From Bacteroidota bacterium (GTDB taxonomy: Bacteria > Bacteroidota > Bacteroidia > Bacteroidales > Paludibacteraceae), in NCBI GenBank assembly GCA_021804525.1, contig JAJZHJ010000004.1:1-15547 (forward strand): DNA of 15,547 bases. The letters run 5' to 3'. The notes beneath the pieces are model-generated. The model ran no database searches, was not told where the DNA came from, and was given only the letters and a program-made list of their open reading frames with translations. Positions 6,854 through 13,986 of this stretch are shown piece by piece. Position 1 is the first letter of the stretch; each line of letters begins with the position of its first letter. The position numbers were made by a program, and so were the translations under genes.

Positions 6854-9800
6854 ATGGAAAAGCTCTATGTTCGTTTCAAAAGCCCGATAGCAGTTATCCT
6901 GCTATTGATTCTGATCGGAGGCGCTTACTCGTATACATCGATGAAGACCTCCCTGTTCCCTAATGTTACCTTCCCTAAAATCAAGATTATTGCCGACAAT
7001 GGGGAACAACCCGTCGATAAGATGATGGTGACCGTCACCAAACCACTCGAAAATGCTATCAAACAAGTCGAAAATCTGAAGCTTATCCAAAGCACTACCA
7101 GCATGGGAAGCTGTGAGATATCCGCTTTCATGGAATGGGGATCAAATATCTACTACGACCAGCAACAAGTCGAGTCGCGTATAGCTCAAATCAAGAGTTC
7201 GTTGCCTGCCGGTGTCAAAATCACCGTAGAGAAGATGAATCCTTCAATACTCCCTGTAATGGGTTACTCGTTGCAATCGAACAATAAGAATCCCATTGAA
7301 TTGAAAATGATTGCAGAGTACACCGTCAAGCCTTTTCTTTCCCGTATAGAAGGTGTATCGGCGGTAGATGTCATCGGCGGTAAAACCAAAGAATACCGCA
7401 TCGTATTAGATCAACAAAAGCTTGCCCTTTTGAAAATGAGTCCGCAGGATATTGCCAATGCCCTGCAACAAACCGATTTTATTGAGTCCAACGGTTACAC
7501 GATAGATTACAAACGCCTTTATCTGACGGTAACCGATGCTACAATAAAGACCATTGATCAGTTAGAAAACCTCACACTGTTCAATAATACGGGACGTCAG
7601 ATTAAAGTGGCCGATATCGGGCATGTCGAAGTGGCCGCACAAACCGAATATGTCAAAATAAAAGCCGATGGAAAGGATGTGCCTTTAGTTGCCGTCCTGA
7701 AACAGCCCAATAGCAACCTAATCGACGTTGCAACACAGGTAAAGACACAAGTCGATGCCTTGAATAAGATTCTACCAAAAGGAGTTACGTTAGTGCCCTA
7801 CTATAATCAGGCTGAGTTTGTACAAAGCAGCATCCGAAGCATTATCGATGTGCTTTGGATAGGGTTACTATTGGCTATCGTCATTGCTCTTATTTTCTTA
7901 CGTTCAGCCAAAGCCAGCAGCGTAATGCTAATAACCATCCCCATTACTCTCTCATTGACCTTCATTGTATTGCGCGCTATGGGTTTCGATTTCAATATCA
8001 TGACTATTGGAGCCATTGCAGCAGCCATCGGCTTGATTATTGACGATGCCATTATTGTGGTGGAGCAAATTCACCGAACGCATGAACAATTCCCGGAGCG
8101 AAAGACAAAAGATTTGATCGGAAAATCCATTCAATATCTTTTCCCTGCCATGGTGAGTTCTTCGCTGAGCACCATCGTTATCCTTATTCCCTTTGAACTG
8201 ATGACAGGTGTTGCCGGAGCCTATTTTACCATCTTGACCGAGACAATGATTGTCACGTTGCTTTGTTCGTTTTTCGTCACATGGATTGGATTGCCTGTTA
8301 TATATCTACTACTCTCGAAGGATAAAGAAAAATCAAAAGAAGTCATTCATTATCAGGTAAAAAGTTATCGTTGGATGTCATTTTTTGTAGGAAAACCTTA
8401 TTTAAGTTTTGGAATCATTGCCATATTGATTGCTGCCATTATGTTCAGTATGCCAAAACTAAAGACAGGCTTTCTGCCTGATATGGACGAAGGCTCCATT
8501 GTGCTCGATTACAACACTCCTTCCGGCACATCGTTGGAAGAAACCAACCGAATGCTCAATGAAGTGGATAAGATTTTAGAAAAAACACCCGAAGTCAAGG
8601 CCTATTCGCGCCGTACCGGTACCCAAATGGGATTTTTTATTACCGAACCAAATCGCGGGGACTATTTGATTCAACTCCATAACCATCGCTCAAAAACAAC
8701 TGTTGAAGTGTCGGACGAAATACGAAAACAAATTGAGCATACCATTCCTGCCTTAACAGTTGACTTTGGGCAAGTGATAACGGATATGCTTGGCGATTTG
8801 ATGGCAAGCGCTCAACCTATTCAGATCAAAATATTTGGAAACGACCATGCCAAACTGATGGCACTCTCAAGGCAGGTGGCCGACAGCGTAAGCACGGTGG
8901 CAGGCACAGCCGACGTTTTTGACGGAATAACGGTGGCAGGCCCCATGCTGAATATCATTCCAAACGAAGCAAAATTAGAACAATATGGCCTCACAGCTGC
9001 CGAATTACATGCTCAAATCCAAACATACATCGGAGGAACCGTGATTGGCTCTATTCCAGAAAAGGAACAACTCACAAACATTCGTATGATCTTCCCGCTA
9101 AACAATCAAACACCGATTGATCAAATGAGACAGGTCAAGATATGTACTCCTGCAGGCGTTTATTTGCCTCTGAGTACCTTTGCTGACTTTTCCATTCAGA
9201 GTGGAGTCACCGAGATTAATCGCGAAAACTTACAAACGATGGGTGTTGTCACCGCGCGACTGAATGGTAAAGATTTGGGAAGCGTGATGAAGGGCATTCA
9301 ACATAAAGTAGGTCAAATCAGTTTGCCCTCATCCTATCAAATCGTGTACGGAGGTTCTTACGAGCAACAACAAAAATCTTTTGCCGAGCTTCTGAAGATT
9401 CTTATTCTTGGAGGATTGTTGGTTTTCACCGTGGTACTCTTTATGTTCAAAAGTTTGAAGCTATCGCTCACCGTATTGTTTATCAGTATTTTGGGAATTT
9501 CGGGTAGCGTGGTTGCATTGCTGCTTACCAACACACCATTAAACGTCGGAAGTTACACCGGCCTAATTATGATTATCGGTATTATCGGCGAAAACTCCAT
9601 TTTTACCATTCAGCAATTCCTGTCGGAGCTAAAACACACCAATACAAGCAATGCCTTGGTTAAAGCTTTGTCTGTGCGGTTACGACCCAACCTGATGACG
9701 GCCTTAGGAGCCATTGCAGCACTATTCCCGTTGGCATTGGGTATCGGCACCGGCGCACAAATGCATCAGCCCTTAGCCATTGCGGTTATCGGAGGATTTG

Positions 9801-9907
9801 TCATTGCACTACCGCTCTTATTGATCGTGTTACCAAGTATTTTGAAGATTATCATCAAAAAGAATCCAGAGGCGATGCCTACACAAGCAGAAGAAGCCGA
9901 AGATTAA
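6854..9907 (+). CDS. RND-family inner-membrane efflux pump (AcrB/CusA/CzcA superfamily)
   Basis: A 1017-residue proton-driven exporter, the motor of the three-part pump. It has the duplicated RND layout: membrane helix near 10-28, a large periplasmic loop (about 30-325), helices 2-6 (about 328-485), a second helix group starting near 512, a second periplasmic loop (about 535-845) and helices 8-12 (about 850-1000). TM4 carries GLIIDDAIIVVEQI with D397 and D398, the paired aspartates of the multidrug (HAE) class. TM10 carries GIIGENSIF with E913 where AcrB has lysine K940; CusA-type metal pumps have Glu in this region. R942 and T949 (VRLRPNLMT) match AcrB R971 and T978. The methionine cluster of CusA could not be placed with confidence. 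Substrate class is therefore open. It starts 1 base after the adaptor stop and ends the operon. Confidence 0.95.
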   Translation: MEKLYVRFKSPIAVILLLILIGGAYSYTSMKTSLFPNVTFPKIKIIADNGEQPVDKMMVTVTKPLENAIKQVENLKLIQSTTSMGSCEISAFMEWGSNIYYDQQQVESRIAQIKSSLPAGVKITVEKMNPSILPVMGYSLQSNNKNPIELKMIAEYTVKPFLSRIEGVSAVDVIGGKTKEYRIVLDQQKLALLKMSPQDIANALQQTDFIESNGYTIDYKRLYLTVTDATIKTIDQLENLTLFNNTGRQIKVADIGHVEVAAQTEYVKIKADGKDVPLVAVLKQPNSNLIDVATQVKTQVDALNKILPKGVTLVPYYNQAEFVQSSIRSIIDVLWIGLLLAIVIALIFLRSAKASSVMLITIPITLSLTFIVLRAMGFDFNIMTIGAIAAAIGLIIDDAIIVVEQIHRTHEQFPERKTKDLIGKSIQYLFPAMVSSSLSTIVILIPFELMTGVAGAYFTILTETMIVTLLCSFFVTWIGLPVIYLLLSKDKEKSKEVIHYQVKSYRWMSFFVGKPYLSFGIIAILIAAIMFSMPKLKTGFLPDMDEGSIVLDYNTPSGTSLEETNRMLNEVDKILEKTPEVKAYSRRTGTQMGFFITEPNRGDYLIQLHNHRSKTTVEVSDEIRKQIEHTIPALTVDFGQVITDMLGDLMASAQPIQIKIFGNDHAKLMALSRQVADSVSTVAGTADVFDGITVAGPMLNIIPNEAKLEQYGLTAAELHAQIQTYIGGTVIGSIPEKEQLTNIRMIFPLNNQTPIDQMRQVKICTPAGVYLPLSTFADFSIQSGVTEINRENLQTMGVVTARLNGKDLGSVMKGIQHKVGQISLPSSYQIVYGGSYEQQQKSFAELLKILILGGLLVFTVVLFMFKSLKLSLTVLFISILGISGSVVALLLTNTPLNVGSYTGLIMIIGIIGENSIFTIQQFLSELKHTNTSNALVKALSVRLRPNLMTALGAIAALFPLALGIGTGAQMHQPLAIAVIGGFVIALPLLLIVLPSILKIIIKKNPEAMPTQAEEAED

Positions 9908-9925
9908 AAGAATCAATAAAACGCA

Positions 9926-10037
9926 AACAAGCGCATACAACACATAGCTTGTTCTTCTCCCACCGATTTCACTAACGACATGGGGTTTTCATCAACGCAA
10001 AACTTCCGTGTAATCAGTGAAATCAGTGGGATTTTTA
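9926..10037 (+). terminator. Probable terminator region of the efflux operon
   Basis: Two inverted repeats follow the pump stop. The first is AACAAGC (9926-9932) with GCTTGTT (9947-9953). The second has 15-base arms, CCCACCGATTTCACT (9959-9973) and AGTGAAATCAGTGGG (10016-10030), 14 of 15 complementary with a 42-base loop. It is followed by ATTTTTATTTG, a T-rich tail on the + strand only. The right part also reads as three 9-base units, TCCGTGTAA, TCAGTGAAA and TCAGTGGGA (10005-10031). From memory, this sequence type recurs between genes in several Bacteroidota genomes. The region lies between the convergent pump and ClC genes; no T-tract supports minus-strand termination here. Confidence 0.5.
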
Positions 10038-10058
10038 TTTGTTGGAATAGGAGAGTAA

Positions 10059-11888
10059 TTATTCGTCGGAGAAATTGACTAACATGCGGCGATAAACATT
10101 AAATATGGTGGCTTTGGAGACAAACCCGACATATTTGCCGTTGTCAACAACCGGAAGATTCCAAGCACTTGTTTTCTCAAATGTTTTCATCACTGCATCC
10201 ATCGAATCCTCAACAGAAAGTAAAGCCGGAGGCGAAATCATCAGTTCACGTATGCGGAAACGTTGGTATAAATCGGCGCGAAACATGATGTTACGAACCT
10301 CATCCAGTGTTATGATACCCAAAAGACGCTCGTCGAGATCAACAACCGGGAATATATTTCGACTTGATTTAGAAATTACGTTTACTAAATCGCCCAGCAT
10401 ATCATCTGGATGCACGATATCGAGATCTGTCTCGATGACATGCTGCATTTTCATGAAACCCAATACGGCGCGATCCTTGTTGTGTGTCATCAATTCGCCC
10501 GTTTTAGCCAAACGCATGGCATAAATGCTGTGCGTTTCAAAAACGTTCATTGTCAGATAGGCCACTGTCGATGTAATCATCAACGTCATAAAAAGCTCAT
10601 AGCCTCCGGTAACTTCAGCAATTAAAAAGATAGCTGTCAACGGGGCATACATAACACCCGACATGACTCCTGCCATTCCGGCAAAGGCAAAATTCTTCAA
10701 CGGGAGATCAAAGCCAAGAAAGAAATTCATGGCAAAGGCCAATACATAACCGGTGAGTCCTCCCACAAATAAACTAGGAGCAAAAAGACCGCCTACACCG
10801 CCGCCGCCATTGGTGGCAGCCGTTGCAATAACTTTAAACAAGACGATACAGGTAAGATAAATGATCACCGCAAAGCCATCGGCACGAAAATGATAGAAAA
10901 GACTTCGATTAAACAACGTATCAGGAGTGCTACCTGATAGTAAAGCACTGATGGTAGAGTAACCTTCCCCATAAAGAGGTGGAAAAAGGAAGATCAACGC
11001 ACTTAAAATGACACCACCCACGAGCAATTTCTTCCGTGTAAGTTTCAATTTGCCAAACAGCGCCTCCATTCGGTTGGTCATTCTGGTAAAATAGAGAGAC
11101 ACAAAACCACAAACAATTCCCAAAACGATTAAAAAGGGAATACGCGCAACCGTAAAGGGGGCAAAATGAGAAAACTGAAACATAAACTGATCGCCCATAA
11201 GCATATAAGTCAATGCAGCAGCCGTTACCGAAGAAATGAGTAACGGAATGACAGATGCCATTGTCATGTCGAGCATCAAGACTTCAAGTGTAAACAATAC
11301 ACCGGTGATAGGAGCTCTGAAAATGCCGCTGATGGCACCTGCCGCACCGCAACCTACCATCAACATCAGTGTTTTTTGACTCATCTTGAAATATTTACCC
11401 AGATTAGAGCCAATGGCCGAACCTGTAAGAACGACAGGCGCTTCCGCTCCAACCGATCCACCAAACCCAATCGTAATAGCGCCGCCCACTAACGAGCTCC
11501 AGGTGTTATGCAATTTGATAATGGCCTTTCGTTGCGAAATAGCATACAAAATACGGGTCACACCATGACTAATATCGTCACGCACAACCCGCCGAACGAA
11601 CCAGCCAGCCAAAGCAACACCTACAATAGGTAAAACGAGATACCAATAATTGGCTTTATCGAGCGAAAAATGCTCGGTAAGCAAAGTTTCAATGAGATGA
11701 ATCGATGCTTTAAGCACAAAGGCAGCAAGACCAGCAAGAAGACCAACGACAAAACTCAGTATCAACACAAAATGGCGTTCCTTTATATGTTCTTCTCGCC
11801 AATGGATCAGCTGCAAATGCTGCTTTGTTCCTATAATAGCTTTAGGAAATTTAAAAGAGAAAAGGACGGGGAAGGAAGCACTTTTCAT
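10059..11888 (-). CDS. ClC-family chloride channel/antiporter with C-terminal CBS pair
   Basis: A 609-residue inner-membrane anion transport protein. The ClC core spans about 38-465 and includes SHGV (107-110) at the anion-selectivity loop, GGSVGAEAPVVL (143-154) with external gating glutamate E149, GGLFAPSL (366-373) matching the GxFxP helix-N motif, and Y456 at the position of the selectivity tyrosine (Y445 of the E. coli protein ClC-ec1). The intracellular proton glutamate (E203 in ClC-ec1) is Val here (FTLEV, V203). Two CBS domains follow (about 480-535 and 548-602) and may sense nucleotides or ionic state. A polar N-terminal tail of about 38 residues precedes the first helix. Likely roles are chloride or pH homeostasis. 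It converges on the efflux operon and is separated from the MscS gene by 537 bases, so it is probably transcribed alone. Confidence 0.94.
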   Translation of the reverse strand: MKSASFPVLFSFKFPKAIIGTKQHLQLIHWREEHIKERHFVLILSFVVGLLAGLAAFVLKASIHLIETLLTEHFSLDKANYWYLVLPIVGVALAGWFVRRVVRDDISHGVTRILYAISQRKAIIKLHNTWSSLVGGAITIGFGGSVGAEAPVVLTGSAIGSNLGKYFKMSQKTLMLMVGCGAAGAISGIFRAPITGVLFTLEVLMLDMTMASVIPLLISSVTAAALTYMLMGDQFMFQFSHFAPFTVARIPFLIVLGIVCGFVSLYFTRMTNRMEALFGKLKLTRKKLLVGGVILSALIFLFPPLYGEGYSTISALLSGSTPDTLFNRSLFYHFRADGFAVIIYLTCIVLFKVIATAATNGGGGVGGLFAPSLFVGGLTGYVLAFAMNFFLGFDLPLKNFAFAGMAGVMSGVMYAPLTAIFLIAEVTGGYELFMTLMITSTVAYLTMNVFETHSIYAMRLAKTGELMTHNKDRAVLGFMKMQHVIETDLDIVHPDDMLGDLVNVISKSSRNIFPVVDLDERLLGIITLDEVRNIMFRADLYQRFRIRELMISPPALLSVEDSMDAVMKTFEKTSAWNLPVVDNGKYVGFVSKATIFNVYRRMLVNFSDE

Positions 11889-12216
11889 ACGCGTATTTTA
11901 TTTTCTAACATCAAGGATGTATGGAACTCGTCCCACAAGACGGGACTCGTTTCGTACAAATTTATTTTATTCTTTACTCAACTTTCGCAAGTTCATAACC
12001 AGGGGCTTCCGCCCCTAACCCTGATTTCCTTTTTTTTCTTGATAAAAAAGGGAAACAAAAACATCAAGACTCCTTCCGCCTCACTCGAAAAATTAGCGGG
12101 ACGAAGGTTCAAATCGTTCAACTTCAAACAGGGACGGTTTTTAATCGCCTTCTTTCCTGTTTTTCGGCTCACCGGACGAGGTCAATCCTTATCAAAGAGC
12201 ATCTGCAATAACACCG

Positions 12217-12243
12217 TTCATTTTTACTTCAAGTAAAAATGAA
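12217..12243. repeat. Perfect 13-base palindrome with 1-base spacer
   Basis: TTCATTTTTACTT (12217-12229) and AAGTAAAAATGAA (12231-12243) are exact reverse complements around C12230. As RNA it could form an 11-bp stem with a 5-base loop on either strand. As DNA it could be a dimeric operator or the end of the dispersed element. It has no following T-tract on either strand, and the nearest gene starts are over 300 bases away. Confidence 0.6.
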
Positions 12244-12392
12244 TAAACATAATGTGTCAACAAATTCTTTTCATCAAGATTAAAGTTATAAGAAGTTGAA
12301 TTCTTTACACTATGGACGTACGGAACTAACTCCCTTTGGTCGTTGATCGCAGGTTCTCAGGCTAACTATTCTCACACGCTGTATGTACGAAA

Positions 12393-12418
12393 TTTGCATG
12401 CCCACCTCACCATGCAAA
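12393..12418 (-). terminator. Candidate terminator after the MscS-type gene
   Basis: TTTGCATG (12393-12400) and CATGCAAA (12411-12418) form a perfect 8-bp stem with a 10-base loop. It begins 8 bases after the stop codon of the minus-strand MscS gene. On that strand the stem is followed by TTTCG, a short U-run, so termination is plausible but not strong. Confidence 0.4.
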
Positions 12419-12425
12419 CAGAGGA

Positions 12426-13277
12426 TTAAACTTCATTTTTCTTTAGCAAAACGTTTTGGTAAGGATAAGGTATCTCAATTCCTTCCTGATCGAAACGTTC
12501 TTTAATTGCTTTCAACAGGTCACACTTCATCACAAAAGCGTTACCATTGTTACTTGCCCATGCCCAAGCACGTAACGTGATGGAAGAATCGCCGAGAGCC
12601 ATTACACGCACAATAACCTGGGGTTTTTCTTGCGCTATTTCCTCCTCACTCCGACGGTCGATGAGAAAAGGATGTTTCATCGCTTCTTCCTGCATGCAAA
12701 CCATCGCTCTGTCAATGTTGACATTGTAGCCGATACCCACTTCGACGAATGCGCACACCGCTTGATCGACAAAGGTAGCATTCACAATAGTGGCCGAGTT
12801 GATGGTTGAGTTTGGTATAATGATACTTTTGTTTTCGGGGTCACGCATTACAGTGTGTCGCAAGGTAATGTCCTCAATTATACCTCTGTTGCCATCTGAT
12901 AGAACAATCGAATCACCAACCCTGAACGGTTTGAATAGAATGATGAAAATACCACTAATAATATTACCTACTGCCTGTTGCGCAGCAAAGCCGATAGCGG
13001 CTGTCAGAATAGCGGCACCGGCCAGCATGGCAGACCCAACCCGTTTCAGTTCGGGGATTTTGTTGAATAGAAACAGCATTCCCACTATCACCACGAAGAA
13101 ATTGATGGTATTTTTCAAAAAGGTGTAATTGGTAGGATCCATCTTCATTTTCTGAGCTGCTCTATGAAAAGCACGCTTCAAAATGTAAGAAGAAAGTTTA
13201 ACCAAGAGAAAAGTACCAATGATAGCGCCCGCTATCCAGATAATTTCTTGCAAATAACCCATTGTTGGATGTTCCAT
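12426..13277 (-). CDS. MscS-type small-conductance mechanosensitive channel
   Basis: A 283-residue inner-membrane channel that opens under membrane tension to release solutes during osmotic downshock; E. coli MscS has 286 residues. Three membrane helices are visible: TM1 about 9-29, TM2 about 56-72, and pore helix TM3 about 82-115 with GFAAQQAVGNIISGIF (96-111). F97 falls where MscS has the pore-closing L109. The beta-domain follows with FKPFRVGD (115-122) and SIIIPNSTI (151-159), and the C-terminal alpha/beta domain ends in IEIPYPYQNVLL, matching the FPYPQ signature. The ATG at 13275-13277 gives the full-length TM1; an internal Met6 is an alternative start. The gene is divergent from the HD-domain gene across a 130-base gap. 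Confidence 0.94.
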   Translation of the reverse strand: MEHPTMGYLQEIIWIAGAIIGTFLLVKLSSYILKRAFHRAAQKMKMDPTNYTFLKNTINFFVVIVGMLFLFNKIPELKRVGSAMLAGAAILTAAIGFAAQQAVGNIISGIFIILFKPFRVGDSIVLSDGNRGIIEDITLRHTVMRDPENKSIIIPNSTINSATIVNATFVDQAVCAFVEVGIGYNVNIDRAMVCMQEEAMKHPFLIDRRSEEEIAQEKPQVIVRVMALGDSSITLRAWAWASNNGNAFVMKCDLLKAIKERFDQEGIEIPYPYQNVLLKKNEV

Positions 13278-13376
13278 AATGATAATTCAAGAGCAATCAC
13301 AAATAATATTCAGGGAAAAACAGGGTGCTGTTTTTTTTCATTACACCAGGTAATGCATGAATCATCATTTATGTTG

Positions 13377-13384
13377 TAAATTTG
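13377..13384 (+). promoter_or_regulatory. -7 promoter box of the HD-domain gene
   Basis: TAAATTTG is an exact match to the Bacteroidota TAnnTTTG -7 consensus. Transcription would start near 13391, leaving a leader of about 17 bases before the ATG at 13408. A clear TTTG -33 box is not seen at the expected spacing. The reverse-strand match CAAAATTA at 13390-13397 could serve the divergent MscS gene but would give a leader longer than 100 bases. Confidence 0.5.
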
Positions 13385-13407
13385 AAGTCCAAAATTAGCA
13401 TAAAAAA

Positions 13408-13986
13408 ATGGAAACCCTTTCAATCTTGCAGAAATATTACGACACCTCGTCGATCGCGTACAACATTTTAGTGGAGCATAGCCGTTCGGTGACACAAAAA
13501 GCAGTGGCGATAGCCCGTTCACATCCAGCGTGGAACGCCGACATATCATTCATAGAAGAAGCCGGCATGATACACGACATCGGCATCTTTCTCACAAACG
13601 CGCCAGGCATCGGTTGTTTTGGTGAACATCAGTACATCGAGCATGGATACCTTGGCGCCGATCTGCTGAGAGCAGAAGGATACCCGCAACACGCCTTAGT
13701 GTGCGAACGTCACACCGGTGTGGGGCTTAGCGAACAAGAGATTATTGAAAAACAGTTACCACTTCCCCATCGTGACTTGATCCCTGTCAGCCTTGAAGAA
13801 CAAATTATTTGTTTTGCCGATAAGTTTTTCTCAAAATCACACAACAACAAAGAGTTTTCTATAGAAGAAGTACGTTCGTCCCTTTCAAAATTTGGCAACA
13901 ACGTGTTGAATCGCTTCGATGAATGGGCTTTCATGTTTCTTGGCTCGAATGTTGGTGAATTGATACGCAAAGCCAAAGCTGAGTAA
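13408..13986 (+). CDS. HD-domain metal-dependent phosphohydrolase
   Basis: A 192-residue soluble protein with a complete HD-superfamily metal site: H24 (LVEHS), H56-D57 in MIHDIGIF, H79 (YIEHGYLG), H102 (CERHTGVGL) and D138 (ICFADKFFS). The extra histidines H79 and H102 place it with HD proteins that can hold two metals. Such proteins hydrolyse phosphate esters of nucleotides or related compounds; the substrate here is not identifiable. The ending RFDEWAFMFLG resembles the conserved C-terminus of small bacterial HD phosphohydrolases. An exact TAnnTTTG box lies just upstream. Its last 102 bases, including the stop codon, are antisense to the 3' end of the DUF3078 gene, in codon-aligned register. 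Confidence 0.9.
   Translation: METLSILQKYYDTSSIAYNILVEHSRSVTQKAVAIARSHPAWNADISFIEEAGMIHDIGIFLTNAPGIGCFGEHQYIEHGYLGADLLRAEGYPQHALVCERHTGVGLSEQEIIEKQLPLPHRDLIPVSLEEQIICFADKFFSKSHNNKEFSIEEVRSSLSKFGNNVLNRFDEWAFMFLGSNVGELIRKAKAE

Larger units (their letters stand above)
11889..12425. repeat. 537-base gene-free region with inverted repeats, likely dispersed element
   Basis: No credible gene was seen. The region contains the hairpin AGGGGC-TTCC-GCCCCT (12001-12016) and a TTTCC-T8 segment facing AAAAAAGGGAAA (about 12025-12057). It also holds CTTGAT (12039-12044) facing ATCAAG (12063-12068), AAACAGG (12126-12132) facing CCTGTTT (12156-12162), and a perfect palindrome at 12217-12243. Near-identical 14-mers, GGATGTATGGAACT (11915-11928) and GGACGTACGGAACT (12314-12327), roughly bracket it. 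From memory, the block with the AGGGGC hairpin followed by CTTGATAAAAAA and a later ATCAAG resembles a repeat scattered between genes in Bacteroidota. The ClC promoter (- strand) should also lie near 11889-11990. Confidence 0.45.

Noticed and set aside
6854..9907. Confident label as a copper/zinc/cobalt (CusA/CzcA) exporter
   Set aside because: The paired TM4 aspartates are of the multidrug type and no metal-binding methionine or cysteine cluster could be placed, so the metal substrate remains unproven.
11670..12236. Open frame of 188 codons on the + strand
   Set aside because: Its first third is antisense to the ClC gene and the rest crosses the repeat-rich gap. The product is low-complexity and basic with no recognisable domain.
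11889..12425. Insertion sequence in the ClC-MscS gap
   Set aside because: No transposase frame, no clear terminal inverted repeats at both ends and no exact target duplication were found; only a 12/14 direct match brackets the block.
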